A stretch of 36,601 nucleotides of DNA, taken from the NCBI GenBank assembly GCA_018824115.1, contig JAHJGY010000009.1, positions 1 to 36,601 on the forward strand. Direction: 5' to 3'. The DNA is from Patescibacteria group bacterium (GTDB lineage Bacteria > Patescibacteriota > 4484-211). Shown here piece after piece: positions 14,416-24,270 of this stretch; the stretch's first letter is position 1, and each line of letters opens with the position of its first letter. The notes under the pieces are model-generated. The model was not told the origin of the DNA. It searched no databases and saw nothing but the letters and a program-made list of their open reading frames with translations. Position numbers and translations under genes: made by a program.

Positions 14416-15243
14416 CTAAATGCCCAAGATGCATAGAATTATCCCCACAAGTAGGGAAAAGACCGTGGTAAAGATTTGCACTTTAGCAGTTTCCTTTAAC
14501 GAAACCGATATTAAGGGCAGCAACCCATGACCGTCCTGACTAAGAGTGGATACCAACAACACCGAAAAAGGAATTAAACCTTGTGAATACAAAGTTATAA
14601 AGATTAAATGAGGGCCGGATTCGGGAATTATACCAATAAGTGCTGCCAAAATAATGAGAAACAAGCGATTCCGAGGAAGAATCTGAGCCAGATCGAACCG
14701 ACTCATTAATAATTGTACACCCAACAAAGTCAAAAATATCCAGAGAAAAAGCTTGGGTAAATGCTGTTTGATTATGTGACTATAAACACGTTCTTTAAAA
14801 AAATGTTGTCCACCGTTCTTTTCTGGATGCAAATTTAACTGACATACCCCATCACGAGGTAATGCCAACTTTTGGGCAATTTTATCGGCGATATATCCGC
14901 CAATGATCCCTAATAACATACACACTACAAAGACTGTAATCGCCATTTTGGGGTCAGTAGCCAACATCACAAACGCCTCATCGCCAGCCGTGGAAAGCAT
15001 TACCGCCGCCAGTGCTCCAAACCCAACCAGCCCGTGCGAATAGAGAGAGACCACAAAAAAAGCGTCTACACAGCCTGGGATTGTTCCAAGCAGTGAAGCG
15101 GAAATAATTTGCCATCGCTTGTCCAGCGACAGGAAGCGCTTAAGCTTGTCCTGAAAGCGTACACTTAACCATTCGATTAAAACCATTAGGACAAAAACAA
15201 GGGTAATTATTTTTGTTGATTCCAGAAAAACTTTTACTAACAT
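14416..15243 (-). CDS. Putative manganese transporter (ArsP_2-like, 10-TM)
   Basis: This is an integral membrane protein of 275 residues with about ten hydrophobic segments in two related halves. The halves carry GTIPGCVDAFFVVSLYSHGL (about 54-73) and IGIIPESGPHLIFITLYSQG, each followed by an acidic motif (STAGDEAFVML; STLSQDGHGLLPL). This duplicated I-P-x-x-G-x(n)-YS-x-G pattern matches the putative manganese transporter/arsenic-permease-like family (Pfam ArsP_2). The substrate is not proven. A cytoplasmic loop at about residues 125-155 is rich in His/Lys. It starts 17 bases after the end of the giant surface protein gene, on the same strand. Confidence 0.75.
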   Translation of the reverse strand: MLVKVFLESTKIITLVFVLMVLIEWLSVRFQDKLKRFLSLDKRWQIISASLLGTIPGCVDAFFVVSLYSHGLVGFGALAAVMLSTAGDEAFVMLATDPKMAITVFVVCMLLGIIGGYIADKIAQKLALPRDGVCQLNLHPEKNGGQHFFKERVYSHIIKQHLPKLFLWIFLTLLGVQLLMSRFDLAQILPRNRLFLIILAALIGIIPESGPHLIFITLYSQGLIPFSVLLVSTLSQDGHGLLPLISVSLKETAKVQIFTTVFSLLVGIILCILGI

Positions 15244-15260
15244 AGGTATAACCTTTCACC

Positions 15261-18200
15261 TCACCTTGCAAATGGGAGATTATTAAACAAACTACCTATA
15301 TTTCCCAGCCAACCAAAGGTAGCCTGGAGATTACTAATAATCAAATCCAGCACACTATCAGTAGCTCTGCCTGTAATTACGGCCTGATCTCCGGATTTAC
15401 TCGCATTCCCCGCACCATCTTTAGAAACCACACGCAGGTGATAGGGTTTAGAATGCCGCAAGTCAGACACGATCACCAAATGAGAGTTTGTTAAAGTAGC
15501 ATCGTCTACAGTCCTGTTTGTGTACATATCACCACCCACGCCCTCAGCATACTCCACTTGAGAAGTAGCTACCTCATCGGTTTTCCAAGCCACAATAATT
15601 TGGGCAGTTGCTTCTTTACCCGCTCCAATAATTGCAGTTTCTAATGAAATCTCACTTATTTTTGGCGGACGAGTATCAAACGGCGTTGAATAAGTAACCA
15701 AATCTGAAGTGGCTATATTCCCAAACCGGTCTCTCCCCTTGGCTCGCAACTGATAAATCGTATTATCCAACATGTCACTTATTGTTATCTCATGCTTAGT
15801 AGCCATTGCTGACTTTACTTTTTCACTGAAAATCTGATTCTCGGGAGCAAATTCAACAATGCTGTCCGCCTTAACATTAGTTTCCCAATTTACCATCACT
15901 GTAGCACTGGAAGCTTCTTCCACTGGTTCAAAAGTAACATTAAAGATGCGGGGAAAAGCCAAGGTCTGGAACACATAATCATCACTCACTAGATCATTAC
16001 CTTCAATATCGACCCCATAGATACGGACATGATATAAACTCTCGGAATCCAAATTAGATAACCTAACTGTATGCAGGGTCGTTGCTCCCGTACTCATATC
16101 ATCGACAGACTCCCCATAATCCGTGGTTTTACCATACTTAACCACTGAAGTGCTCACTGTAGTCGTTTTCCAACTTACTAAAGCCAAAGTTTGACGAACA
16201 TCTTCAATGTTTACATCGCTAATCGCAGGAGCCACGGAGGTTGTAAAAGTAAATTGATCCGATTGAGCTTGTTCCAGGGTATAATCCCGTGCTTCATCAA
16301 AACTTTGAGCCCGATAATAATAATTTGTCGCGGGATTTAATCCGGTTAATTCTACTTCGTGAACAACAACTTCCTCCAAACTACCTTTCGACTCCCCTAA
16401 ATCCGTTGACCTACCATAATTAACAAATGAACTGGAAACACGATCGGTAGTCCAGGAAATCGTGGCCGTACTCGAGGTTACCACTACCTCTGGATCAGTG
16501 GTATATTCGGGAGGAGTAAGATAGCGGCCTGTCGGTTGCTTGGATACTACAGAAGAGAAGCTACCCTCTGCTCCGGCATTATCCTCGGCGGTAATTTTGT
16601 AGTAATAAGTAAAATCTGTATCCAGTCCGCTATCTAAGTGAGCAACAGACTCGGTTCCGGCCACTTCCGCATAGACCGAGCCGTCAGAACTACGATAAAC
16701 ATTATAATGATCAACTGTTGATCCCGCCGAACTCCAGCGTACAGTTAGGGCAAAATCCTCCGAAGCCCGATCTGATGAATCGGTAATCGAAATAGTACTT
16801 GGGGGACTAGGCGGCGTAGTCTCCACCGAGAAAGTAATACTGATGTAATTACCTAGATTGTAGTTCCCCACATCATCAATGGCTACCACATAAAAGGTAT
16901 TGGTGCCTTGCTGTGTAGCCGCGGGCATCGGACCAATATTAGATTCGGTTACTTCACTAATGTTATCTTCGTTAGGAACATTATTTACAGCATAGTAATA
17001 TCCACCAATAGTCACCCCTTCATCCACTGGTGAATCCCAATCAAAAGTAAAACTATTCGTCGAAGTAGTAGTTGGATCAACAGAAAGGCTGGTCGGTGAA
17101 GAAGGGGCATCGTTGGTGTCAAAAGTATAATTAGCCGAATATCCAATATTTCCATCTTCATCAACCCACTTAAGTTTAATATAATAAGTTGTATCCGGAG
17201 CTAAATCAACCAATGTTACCCCATGCTCTCCGGTAAGTTCCGAAGTTCCCTGCTCCGAGCCAAGATCAACAGTAGTTCCATAAAGAACAAAGGAAGTTGC
17301 GGGATGGGTAGCGAGATCTTCGGTTAACCACTCAATTACAGCCGACCGAATTCGCGGGGTGATTGTTGGACTTCCCACCATGTCCGGTGCCGAAGTAAAT
17401 TTACCTTCGGGTTTTTGCGATCTTACAGAGGTGTAATCGGATTCCGCTCCGGCTGAATCAAGAGCAGTAAGTTTATAATAATAAGTTGCGGAGTTACTTA
17501 AGCCAACATCTGTATAACCATATTCAGATTGAGTTTCGGAGTGTAAAAGGTTTTGCAGTAAAGTGTAACTAAGTCCATCAGTTGATCGGTAAATGTTATA
17601 TTTGTATAGCTCCGAGCCCTCGTTTTCGGCAGGTTCAGTCCAACCGAGGGTTAACCTGTAAGTTCCGGCCAGCCTATCCGATGCATCAGTTAGTGAAAAA
17701 TTACGCGGTGTATTTGGCGAAATTGTCGAAGACTCAAAAGCAATACAGCCGACGCCGCTTTGGCAATCAAACTCTTCATCCCAATCCACATTCCCAGCTT
17801 CATCTTTAGCTACAATGTATAAATAGTTTGTGCCTGGTTGGGTATTTGGAGTACGAAAAGCAGACAGAAAGCGAGAAGAAGTTTCGGAACTGGTTGTCCA
17901 GCGGCCATAGATTTCATTACTGCAGTAGCTAGCTGTGGGTTCCTGATTAATCTGGTAGCAGTAAGCGGTAATGTCAAACGCGTGCGTTGTCGGTTCATTC
18001 CAAGAAAAAGTGTGTGAGTAAGGGTCATCTTCCACGACGCCGTGCTGGACGCTCAAAACCTCACTAGGCGGAGTTACTGCATATCGGTATTGTACTGTTT
18101 CCCACTCGCCGCTATTGGAGTAATTGCCTGCTTCATCCTTAGCCCTGACTCTAAAGGTATTAGTTCCTTCAGTCAGCGCCTCAAGACCAGTTACCGCCAA

Positions 18201-21200
18201 CTGCGTGCTGGAAATACAGGTTTCCGAAGCATCATAAGTGTCCTCGTCAAAGTACCTCATGTAGCAGTACTGGAAATAGCTTGACCCTCCCGAATCTGAA
18301 CCCGCCGTCCAGGTAAAGTCAAAACTATCTGTGGCCGTGGGTACCGAAGGTTCAGCAGTTATATTTGTTGGCCGCGAGGGAGCAACATTATCCAGTTTAT
18401 AAATAAACGGCGCCCAGGTCGTGTCATTAACATTTCCAGCATAATCTTTAGTTTTAATCCTCAGATAATAAGTGGTGTCTGTTGAAAGGTCGGAGACGGT
18501 ATAGGTTGTGCTTGTTTGCAAGTAATCCTCACTTGAAGCAGGATCTATTGAACTATTCGTTCCAAAATAGACATAGTACCCTTCAATTCCAATACCGCCA
18601 GCGTTATCAGTTGCCCCGCTCCAGGAAAAATATGGCGAGGCATGATTGTACCAGTTTCCTGTAGTTATTTCCGTACCACCCGCCCCGCTTAAAGCAGTTA
18701 AACTTAATGGGTTACTTGGGGCTGTACCATCAACAAAATAACTTAAAGTAATATCATTAACCGTAGGTGTATACATCTGGTCTGATGCAAAAGAAACTTT
18801 AAACTGTAAGTACTGGGCGACAGTGGAATCTATGGTGTAATACTTGGTGATTCCAATGGCCCGTTGATTGGAAACTTCATCCCAATCAGACCAGTTTTCG
18901 TTATCCGAATCCGAGCTACAACCAGAATTACTACAGGTCCGGGTATAATAAATTAAAGAGGTATTAGTTGATTCGGAGTCGTTAATAGTTAAGCCAGCAA
19001 AATCATAAACAGCACCCAAGTTAACGATTTGTGAAATCCAAGAGCCACTTTGTTCAAACCCGGTAGTGCCGGAAGAAGGAACATAGCGGGTCATCGCCGA
19101 GGTGTTTAAACCGCGGAACCCGTACAAAACACCGTTTGGCCCGGTAGTTAGAGCTCCATAGTACCAGTATTCGTTAGTACTACGAGTACTCCACGAATCG
19201 CCAGAAATGTTATAGACATAAAAATCAGTGTTATCCGTATTTCCCCGAGGCACATAAATTAAATTACTCCCATCATAGGCGCAGGCATCGCCGCGATAAA
19301 TACCACCCGGTGCATCAGCTAGAGTCGTTACTACATCCCAAGTTTGACTGGTCAGATTAAATCTAAAGATATCCGCCGTATTTTGGGCTCGAATCAGATA
19401 GATATAATTACCCGCCTTTACTGCACAACCGCCTTGATAAACATTAGCCGGAACATTGTTGTTATCACCAATCTGCTCCCAGGTTCCACCACTAACAGAA
19501 TATCTTAGAAAAATACGCGTATTCTGACCACGCGCACTATAAATATAGCCGTCCGCACCATCTACCAAATTAGCTCCATAACCAAGCCAGTAATTATTTG
19601 GAGTTACGCCAGCATTATCCCACAAATTTGTCGCGACATCATAAACGTACATCTTCGATTCATTATCTTTGTTATAAGATCCCGCCATATACACTTTGTT
19701 ATCCTTGTAAAGAACATCACAACTGATATAACACGGAATAGGAGAGTCCATTAAACGCTCCCACTGAGCACTGGAAATAGTGTATTTGTAAAAGTCTGTC
19801 GTGTTATTACCTCGCGTTGTATAAAGAGTGTCACTACCATCATACGTAATCCCGGCATAGTAAAATCCGTTGGATGACTGATCATGAGGAAGACCGGTAT
19901 TTAACCACTTATCGCTCCGCACATCGTAGCTATAGAAAGAATACTCATTATAGCCGCGCAACAGATAAATAATATCGGTACTGTCGTCATAAACCATACT
20001 ATTACTAGAACCATAGTAATGAGTTGACGGCATATGAGACAAATATTCCCAGGTATCGTTGGTAATATCGTACCGCAAGAAATTATGAGAAGCGTAACCC
20101 CGGGTAGCATAAATATATCCCCCGTGGTACAAAAGCGACCCGCCATAATCGACATAATATGGGACCGTCGTCACATTCGTCCAGCTATTATCGGAAAGTT
20201 CGTATTTAAAAAATTGGGCCGTATTGTTCCCTCGCATCGCATAGAGACATCCTCCAGCATCTAAGCAATAATCCCCACTAGGTATAAAAACCATCGCCGC
20301 GCCCCGTTGAAAACTGTTCGCTGTTGAGGTCCGGGCCATCCAGGTATTGGTTGAAATAGTATAACGATAAAATTCAGTAGAGTTGTTACCGCGCAGGGCA
20401 AATAGATAATCACTTCCGTTCCAGACTAAAGATCCACCATAACCTACCCCATTGCCTCCAAACACAGCTCTAGCGGTCCAGGTATCAGCATCGGTCCCGT
20501 CAATATCGTAACGTAAGAACTCGGTAGAGTTATTCCCTGGGAAAGCATAAAGACACTCGGTTGTTCCGGAATTATCACTTCCGTCATCACGACAATACGT
20601 TTCTCCCGAGACATACTCTAATACGGCCCCGAAATAGGCATCGGCCGTACTCCCGATATCACTCAGAGCGGCCCAGACCTTGGTTGACATAGTATATTTA
20701 TAAAAACTCTTACTATTTACTGCCCTAAGAACATAAATCGTATCATCTCCATCAAAGGCTAATGAGGTGTCGTTATAGGCAGTGGCACTCGTAACCTCAC
20801 CATAGGTCGCCGCTAAATCCATCCAGACCCCTCCGCCAGTGACAGAGGATAAGGTCATATCAGTCCCCGTACCAGCTCCCGTATTGATGTTGGAAGAAGT
20901 AGTTCCCGCAGTTTCAAAATCCGCTTGCATCGTCCACACCTGAGTAGCTGCACTAGAAATACCGTTATACACATAGGTGAACAGGGTAACTGGATCGGAC
21001 ACATTACCCACATTATCTTTGGTAGCTACTCTAAGGTAGTAGGGACTATCTCCCGCATCCAGTTCCGCATTAACTTCGTAGGTTGTGGCTATCTGATAAT
21101 AATCTTCCGTCTCGTCTGGGTCATCATTCTCATCGTCTGTCCAACGCACGTAATAACCGGCCACCCCTGATCCGGCATCACTCGCTCCCGAGAGCACAAA

Positions 21201-23666
21201 ATAGGGTTGGGTATAGTAATACGAATTGCCGGAGATAACCTCAACCGCCTGTGTAGAATCCGCATAGCCTGTGACCGTCGGGTTTTCGGGATCCACGCCA
21301 TCTCCAGAATAATTTATTGTATAATCCGATAATGTAGGCGTGTTCGTCCCGTCCGAGTTTAACACCACCTTGAGCTGAATGTAGCGCCTCTCCGGCGAGG
21401 AAATTGCTCCGCCGCTAATCACCGCCCAGTCTGACCAGCCAACTTTATCTGCGGCCGTTCGAGAATAAAAAGCAATTGAAGTTGATCCCGGCATCGTCGA
21501 TGTGGAAGCAAAAGAGGCAAACGAACTCACGTAATTTAAATCATACGCAGGTGAAATCCAATTCGCCGAATTGAGATATTCATCTGTAGTAAAATCTGCT
21601 TTATAAACCGACTGGGTATTAAATCCTCGACTGGCATAGATGATACTGTTGGTGGTATCAATCGCCAGTGAGGCATGGTATCCATTAGTTCTTTCCGGAA
21701 AATTAGCCGACTTCTTCCAACTATTTCCCACTACATCATAACGCCAAAAGTAGTCTCGGTAATCTCCGGAAATTGCATAGATATATTGTGACCCGTCATA
21801 AATTAAATTCCCGTTATAGTAAGAACCGGTCGGGAGTGCGTCTAAAGGACTCCAGCTACTCTCACTAACATCGTATTGGTAAAATTCTCCTCTCCAGTTA
21901 CCCATCAGAGTATAGATATCCGTTCCATCATTAGCCGTGGCTGAACCATAGTAAATTTGGTAAGGTGAAATTGTTTCTTCGGACCAGGAACTACCGTTAA
22001 AACTAAAAAAATGGTTTGAGTTATTGCCCTTTAAAGCGTACACCGTCGTCCCCACGCATGTAATACTGGCCCCGTAACGAACATTTGCGGTCCCGGTGGC
22101 TCCTGTTTCTGAATGAGTCGAAGGCATACTCGTTAAAGTCGTCCAATTACCACCATCCGGCAAAGAGATATCTATATCAAATCCATAAAAACTAAGGGTA
22201 CTATTTCCTCGTAGCGTGTAAATTCTCCCAGCTCCGTTGTAACACATTGAGGCCCCTTGTTGGATTGAAGCCGGCACAACTTCAAGAGTGGTCCATGTTT
22301 TATCGGTAATCTCATAACGCCAAAAGGTGGTGGTATTTGATCCCCTGGCCGTATATAAACAGCCGTCAGCATCATCACAATAATCAATATTTTGGGACAC
22401 TAATACCATCAGGTCGTCTTCTGCATTAGTCCCCATTGCCGTGGGGGTAGAAATCGAATCCCATTCACCATCGGTAATGTCGTAGCGCCAAAACTCGTTG
22501 GTATTGTTTCCTCGAAGGGCGTAGATGTAGCTATCAAGGTATACTAAGGCACCGCCGTAATAAACCGTATTGGGAGCGTCCGGTGTATCGGCCGTATCCT
22601 CATCCCATGTTTCTGTATCCACATCATACATAAAGAACTCGTCGTTGTTATAGCCCTTAAGAGCGTAAAGATCACCATTTACCGAATCATAAGCCATTGA
22701 CGACCCGTAATGCACTCCCCCTAGAGCTGAAGGTATTTCTGTCGCGGTGTACCACTGATTTTCCGAAATGTCAAAACGGAAAAATTGACGGTTGTTATTC
22801 CCGCGGAAAGCAAATAAACAACCCTCAGTACATACTTCTGGAGACCCATACGCATCCGGCATATACTCCAAGGCATGCCCATTAGTAGTATATATTTGGT
22901 AACTGGGAATATTTGGCAACGTATCACTCCAGGTATCAGTCGCTACATCGTAGGACCAAAAAGTCGACGTCGAAATCCCCCTCACCGCGTAAATTATCCC
23001 CGAGCCATTAGAAATGATATCAGAACCCAGTCCCCAAGTATCCGGAGCATCAGAGAGACTAGTCCAATTATCGCTGGCAATATCATACCTGTAGAAGTGC
23101 ATCCCGGCCGCACCGTTTTCGTTCTGCTCCCCACCGTCAACTGCGTACAAAGCGCCACCATAGTATGCTATCGCACCCCCATAATAAAAAGAGGTCGGCG
23201 CACGTGTGAGCATTTTAAAAGTATTTAACTCAGGGTTGTAACGAATAAGATACGGCCGGCGGTTACCAGTTATCATGTAGATGTAAGTTCCATCGGTAGT
23301 TAAATCAGCCCCGTAAGAAACCTGATCGTAGGTCCATAATCCATAGCCATCGGTCTCGGTAATAAAGCCGGGCGTCTCATCACTCCAAGTTACCCCAGCC
23401 CCGCCAGCAATTTTCATGTCTCCCGGAGAGGAAATTGTATCAATTGATCCTGAATAATACTCCCCTGCTTCCCACTCGGCCTGGGAAGAAGTTGTGCCCA
23501 GAATTTCTTGCTTATAAGTTCCGGACTCTTTTCTGCGATCCCAGTAAGCTCCACCGATCACAGCTACTGCGAAAACAAACAAATATCCAACAAGGCGTAG
23601 TTCTCGCTTACTACTCAGCCAAATAGCGGTCATTCTTTTCTTCCATCCCTTTATTTTTTCTACCAT
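15261..23666 (-). CDS. Giant cell-surface protein: duplicated kelch-like modules plus FN3 domains
   Basis: The 2801-residue protein has a basic cytoplasmic N-terminus (KKRMTAIWLSSKRELR) and one membrane segment at about residues 25-43, with no cleavage site or sortase motif, so it is probably an N-anchored surface fibre. Residues about 90-700 hold twelve kelch-like repeats with the signature RGNNxxxFxRYD. A jelly-roll-like stretch (WISPAYDL, near 700) and an Ig/FN3-like domain with GYYVRWTDD and YYLRVATKDNVGN follow. Residues about 950-1540 hold twelve more kelch repeats and then the same two domain types (SWISQIVNLG; GYYVYFG, YYLRIKTKDYAGN). From about 1650 to 2770 come roughly ten FN3-type domains (repeated TYYYKLTALDSAG-, WTTDRVSSSFVNYG-like strands). 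It probably binds carbohydrate or protein at the surface. An extended -10 lies just upstream. Confidence 0.85.
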   Translation of the reverse strand: MVEKIKGWKKRMTAIWLSSKRELRLVGYLFVFAVAVIGGAYWDRRKESGTYKQEILGTTSSQAEWEAGEYYSGSIDTISSPGDMKIAGGAGVTWSDETPGFITETDGYGLWTYDQVSYGADLTTDGTYIYMITGNRRPYLIRYNPELNTFKMLTRAPTSFYYGGAIAYYGGALYAVDGGEQNENGAAGMHFYRYDIASDNWTSLSDAPDTWGLGSDIISNGSGIIYAVRGISTSTFWSYDVATDTWSDTLPNIPSYQIYTTNGHALEYMPDAYGSPEVCTEGCLFAFRGNNNRQFFRFDISENQWYTATEIPSALGGVHYGSSMAYDSVNGDLYALKGYNNDEFFMYDVDTETWDEDTADTPDAPNTVYYGGALVYLDSYIYALRGNNTNEFWRYDITDGEWDSISTPTAMGTNAEDDLMVLVSQNIDYCDDADGCLYTARGSNTTTFWRYEITDKTWTTLEVVPASIQQGASMCYNGAGRIYTLRGNSTLSFYGFDIDISLPDGGNWTTLTSMPSTHSETGATGTANVRYGASITCVGTTVYALKGNNSNHFFSFNGSSWSEETISPYQIYYGSATANDGTDIYTLMGNWRGEFYQYDVSESSWSPLDALPTGSYYNGNLIYDGSQYIYAISGDYRDYFWRYDVVGNSWKKSANFPERTNGYHASLAIDTTNSIIYASRGFNTQSVYKADFTTDEYLNSANWISPAYDLNYVSSFASFASTSTMPGSTSIAFYSRTAADKVGWSDWAVISGGAISSPERRYIQLKVVLNSDGTNTPTLSDYTINYSGDGVDPENPTVTGYADSTQAVEVISGNSYYYTQPYFVLSGASDAGSGVAGYYVRWTDDENDDPDETEDYYQIATTYEVNAELDAGDSPYYLRVATKDNVGNVSDPVTLFTYVYNGISSAATQVWTMQADFETAGTTSSNINTGAGTGTDMTLSSVTGGGVWMDLAATYGEVTSATAYNDTSLAFDGDDTIYVLRAVNSKSFYKYTMSTKVWAALSDIGSTADAYFGAVLEYVSGETYCRDDGSDNSGTTECLYAFPGNNSTEFLRYDIDGTDADTWTARAVFGGNGVGYGGSLVWNGSDYLFALRGNNSTEFYRYTISTNTWMARTSTANSFQRGAAMVFIPSGDYCLDAGGCLYAMRGNNTAQFFKYELSDNSWTNVTTVPYYVDYGGSLLYHGGYIYATRGYASHNFLRYDITNDTWEYLSHMPSTHYYGSSNSMVYDDSTDIIYLLRGYNEYSFYSYDVRSDKWLNTGLPHDQSSNGFYYAGITYDGSDTLYTTRGNNTTDFYKYTISSAQWERLMDSPIPCYISCDVLYKDNKVYMAGSYNKDNESKMYVYDVATNLWDNAGVTPNNYWLGYGANLVDGADGYIYSARGQNTRIFLRYSVSGGTWEQIGDNNNVPANVYQGGCAVKAGNYIYLIRAQNTADIFRFNLTSQTWDVVTTLADAPGGIYRGDACAYDGSNLIYVPRGNTDNTDFYVYNISGDSWSTRSTNEYWYYGALTTGPNGVLYGFRGLNTSAMTRYVPSSGTTGFEQSGSWISQIVNLGAVYDFAGLTINDSESTNTSLIYYTRTCSNSGCSSDSDNENWSDWDEVSNQRAIGITKYYTIDSTVAQYLQFKVSFASDQMYTPTVNDITLSYFVDGTAPSNPLSLTALSGAGGTEITTGNWYNHASPYFSWSGATDNAGGIGIEGYYVYFGTNSSIDPASSEDYLQTSTTYTVSDLSTDTTYYLRIKTKDYAGNVNDTTWAPFIYKLDNVAPSRPTNITAEPSVPTATDSFDFTWTAGSDSGGSSYFQYCYMRYFDEDTYDASETCISSTQLAVTGLEALTEGTNTFRVRAKDEAGNYSNSGEWETVQYRYAVTPPSEVLSVQHGVVEDDPYSHTFSWNEPTTHAFDITAYCYQINQEPTASYCSNEIYGRWTTSSETSSRFLSAFRTPNTQPGTNYLYIVAKDEAGNVDWDEEFDCQSGVGCIAFESSTISPNTPRNFSLTDASDRLAGTYRLTLGWTEPAENEGSELYKYNIYRSTDGLSYTLLQNLLHSETQSEYGYTDVGLSNSATYYYKLTALDSAGAESDYTSVRSQKPEGKFTSAPDMVGSPTITPRIRSAVIEWLTEDLATHPATSFVLYGTTVDLGSEQGTSELTGEHGVTLVDLAPDTTYYIKLKWVDEDGNIGYSANYTFDTNDAPSSPTSLSVDPTTTSTNSFTFDWDSPVDEGVTIGGYYYAVNNVPNEDNISEVTESNIGPMPAATQQGTNTFYVVAIDDVGNYNLGNYISITFSVETTPPSPPSTISITDSSDRASEDFALTVRWSSAGSTVDHYNVYRSSDGSVYAEVAGTESVAHLDSGLDTDFTYYYKITAEDNAGAEGSFSSVVSKQPTGRYLTPPEYTTDPEVVVTSSTATISWTTDRVSSSFVNYGRSTDLGESKGSLEEVVVHEVELTGLNPATNYYYRAQSFDEARDYTLEQAQSDQFTFTTSVAPAISDVNIEDVRQTLALVSWKTTTVSTSVVKYGKTTDYGESVDDMSTGATTLHTVRLSNLDSESLYHVRIYGVDIEGNDLVSDDYVFQTLAFPRIFNVTFEPVEEASSATVMVNWETNVKADSIVEFAPENQIFSEKVKSAMATKHEITISDMLDNTIYQLRAKGRDRFGNIATSDLVTYSTPFDTRPPKISEISLETAIIGAGKEATAQIIVAWKTDEVATSQVEYAEGVGGDMYTNRTVDDATLTNSHLVIVSDLRHSKPYHLRVVSKDGAGNASKSGDQAVITGRATDSVLDLIISNLQATFGWLGNIGSLFNNLPFAR

Positions 23667-23677
23667 AAGATGAAGCT

Positions 23678-23686
23678 AATATAACA
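23678..23686 (-). promoter_or_regulatory. Extended -10 of the giant surface protein gene
   Basis: Minus-strand TGTTATATT (TGN plus TATATT) ends 11 bases before the ATG, so the leader would be about 5 bases. This separates the giant gene from the kinase operon upstream. Confidence 0.45.
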
Positions 23687-23787
23687 AAATTAGATAGCTG
23701 GGTAAAGCCTAAACAGCAGAAAAGTAATGCTATGTATGGGCTATTCGAAAAAGGTAAATAATCAATAATCCAGCGTGGGGAATTACT

Positions 23788-24252
23788 CTACGCAGAGGAA
23801 TTTTGTAAGCCTAATCTTTTCTTCACTTTATCCATCACGTCACCTGGCTTTCGATCCCCCCGGGGGAAATAGCCCTCAACCTCAATAATCTCTTTAACTA
23901 CTTGCACAACCTTCTCTAACTTCCATTCCGTTTTAACTAAGTAAATGATATCACTATCAATTTCTTCCGCCTCTTGTTGAGAGGTACCAACATTCGTTAA
24001 CAGAACAATCGGAACAAGTGCCCCCCATTCGTCTTCTCTTAGTTTCCTAGCAACTGTCAGTCCGTCCATCCCAGGCATAAGAATATCAAGGATTATCACT
24101 GCCGGATACTCTCTCAAAGCGGCATCCAAACCTTCCTCTCCATTCCTGGTTTCAATGACCTTAAATCCCTCCCTCGCCAATACGTCACTTAAAATCTTAC
24201 TGGCAGGAGCTTCATCTTCAACTATTAGAATTTTCTTCGGTTCTTCAGTCAT
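23788..24252 (-). CDS. CheY-like response regulator (receiver domain only plus tail)
   Basis: This is a 154-residue single-receiver protein. It shows the acidic pair E12-D13, phospho-acceptor D56 in ILDILMPGMDG, T86 (VLLTN) and K107 (YLVK), so the phosphorylation site is complete. No DNA-binding domain follows, only a charged 40-residue tail (GYFPRGDRKPGDVMDKVKKR). The output is therefore probably protein-protein. Its gene lies 18 bases after the histidine kinase gene, its likely partner, and is the last gene of the pseudopilin-ABC-kinase operon. Confidence 0.9.
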   Translation of the reverse strand: MTEEPKKILIVEDEAPASKILSDVLAREGFKVIETRNGEEGLDAALREYPAVIILDILMPGMDGLTVARKLREDEWGALVPIVLLTNVGTSQQEAEEIDSDIIYLVKTEWKLEKVVQVVKEIIEVEGYFPRGDRKPGDVMDKVKKRLGLQNSSA

Positions 24253-24270
24253 GATCAGTTAGTTTACATC

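Noticed and set aside
20034-21301. ORFs opposite the giant surface gene
   Set aside because: They are shadows of a repetitive coding sequence; their composition follows the complementary frame and they show no domain.
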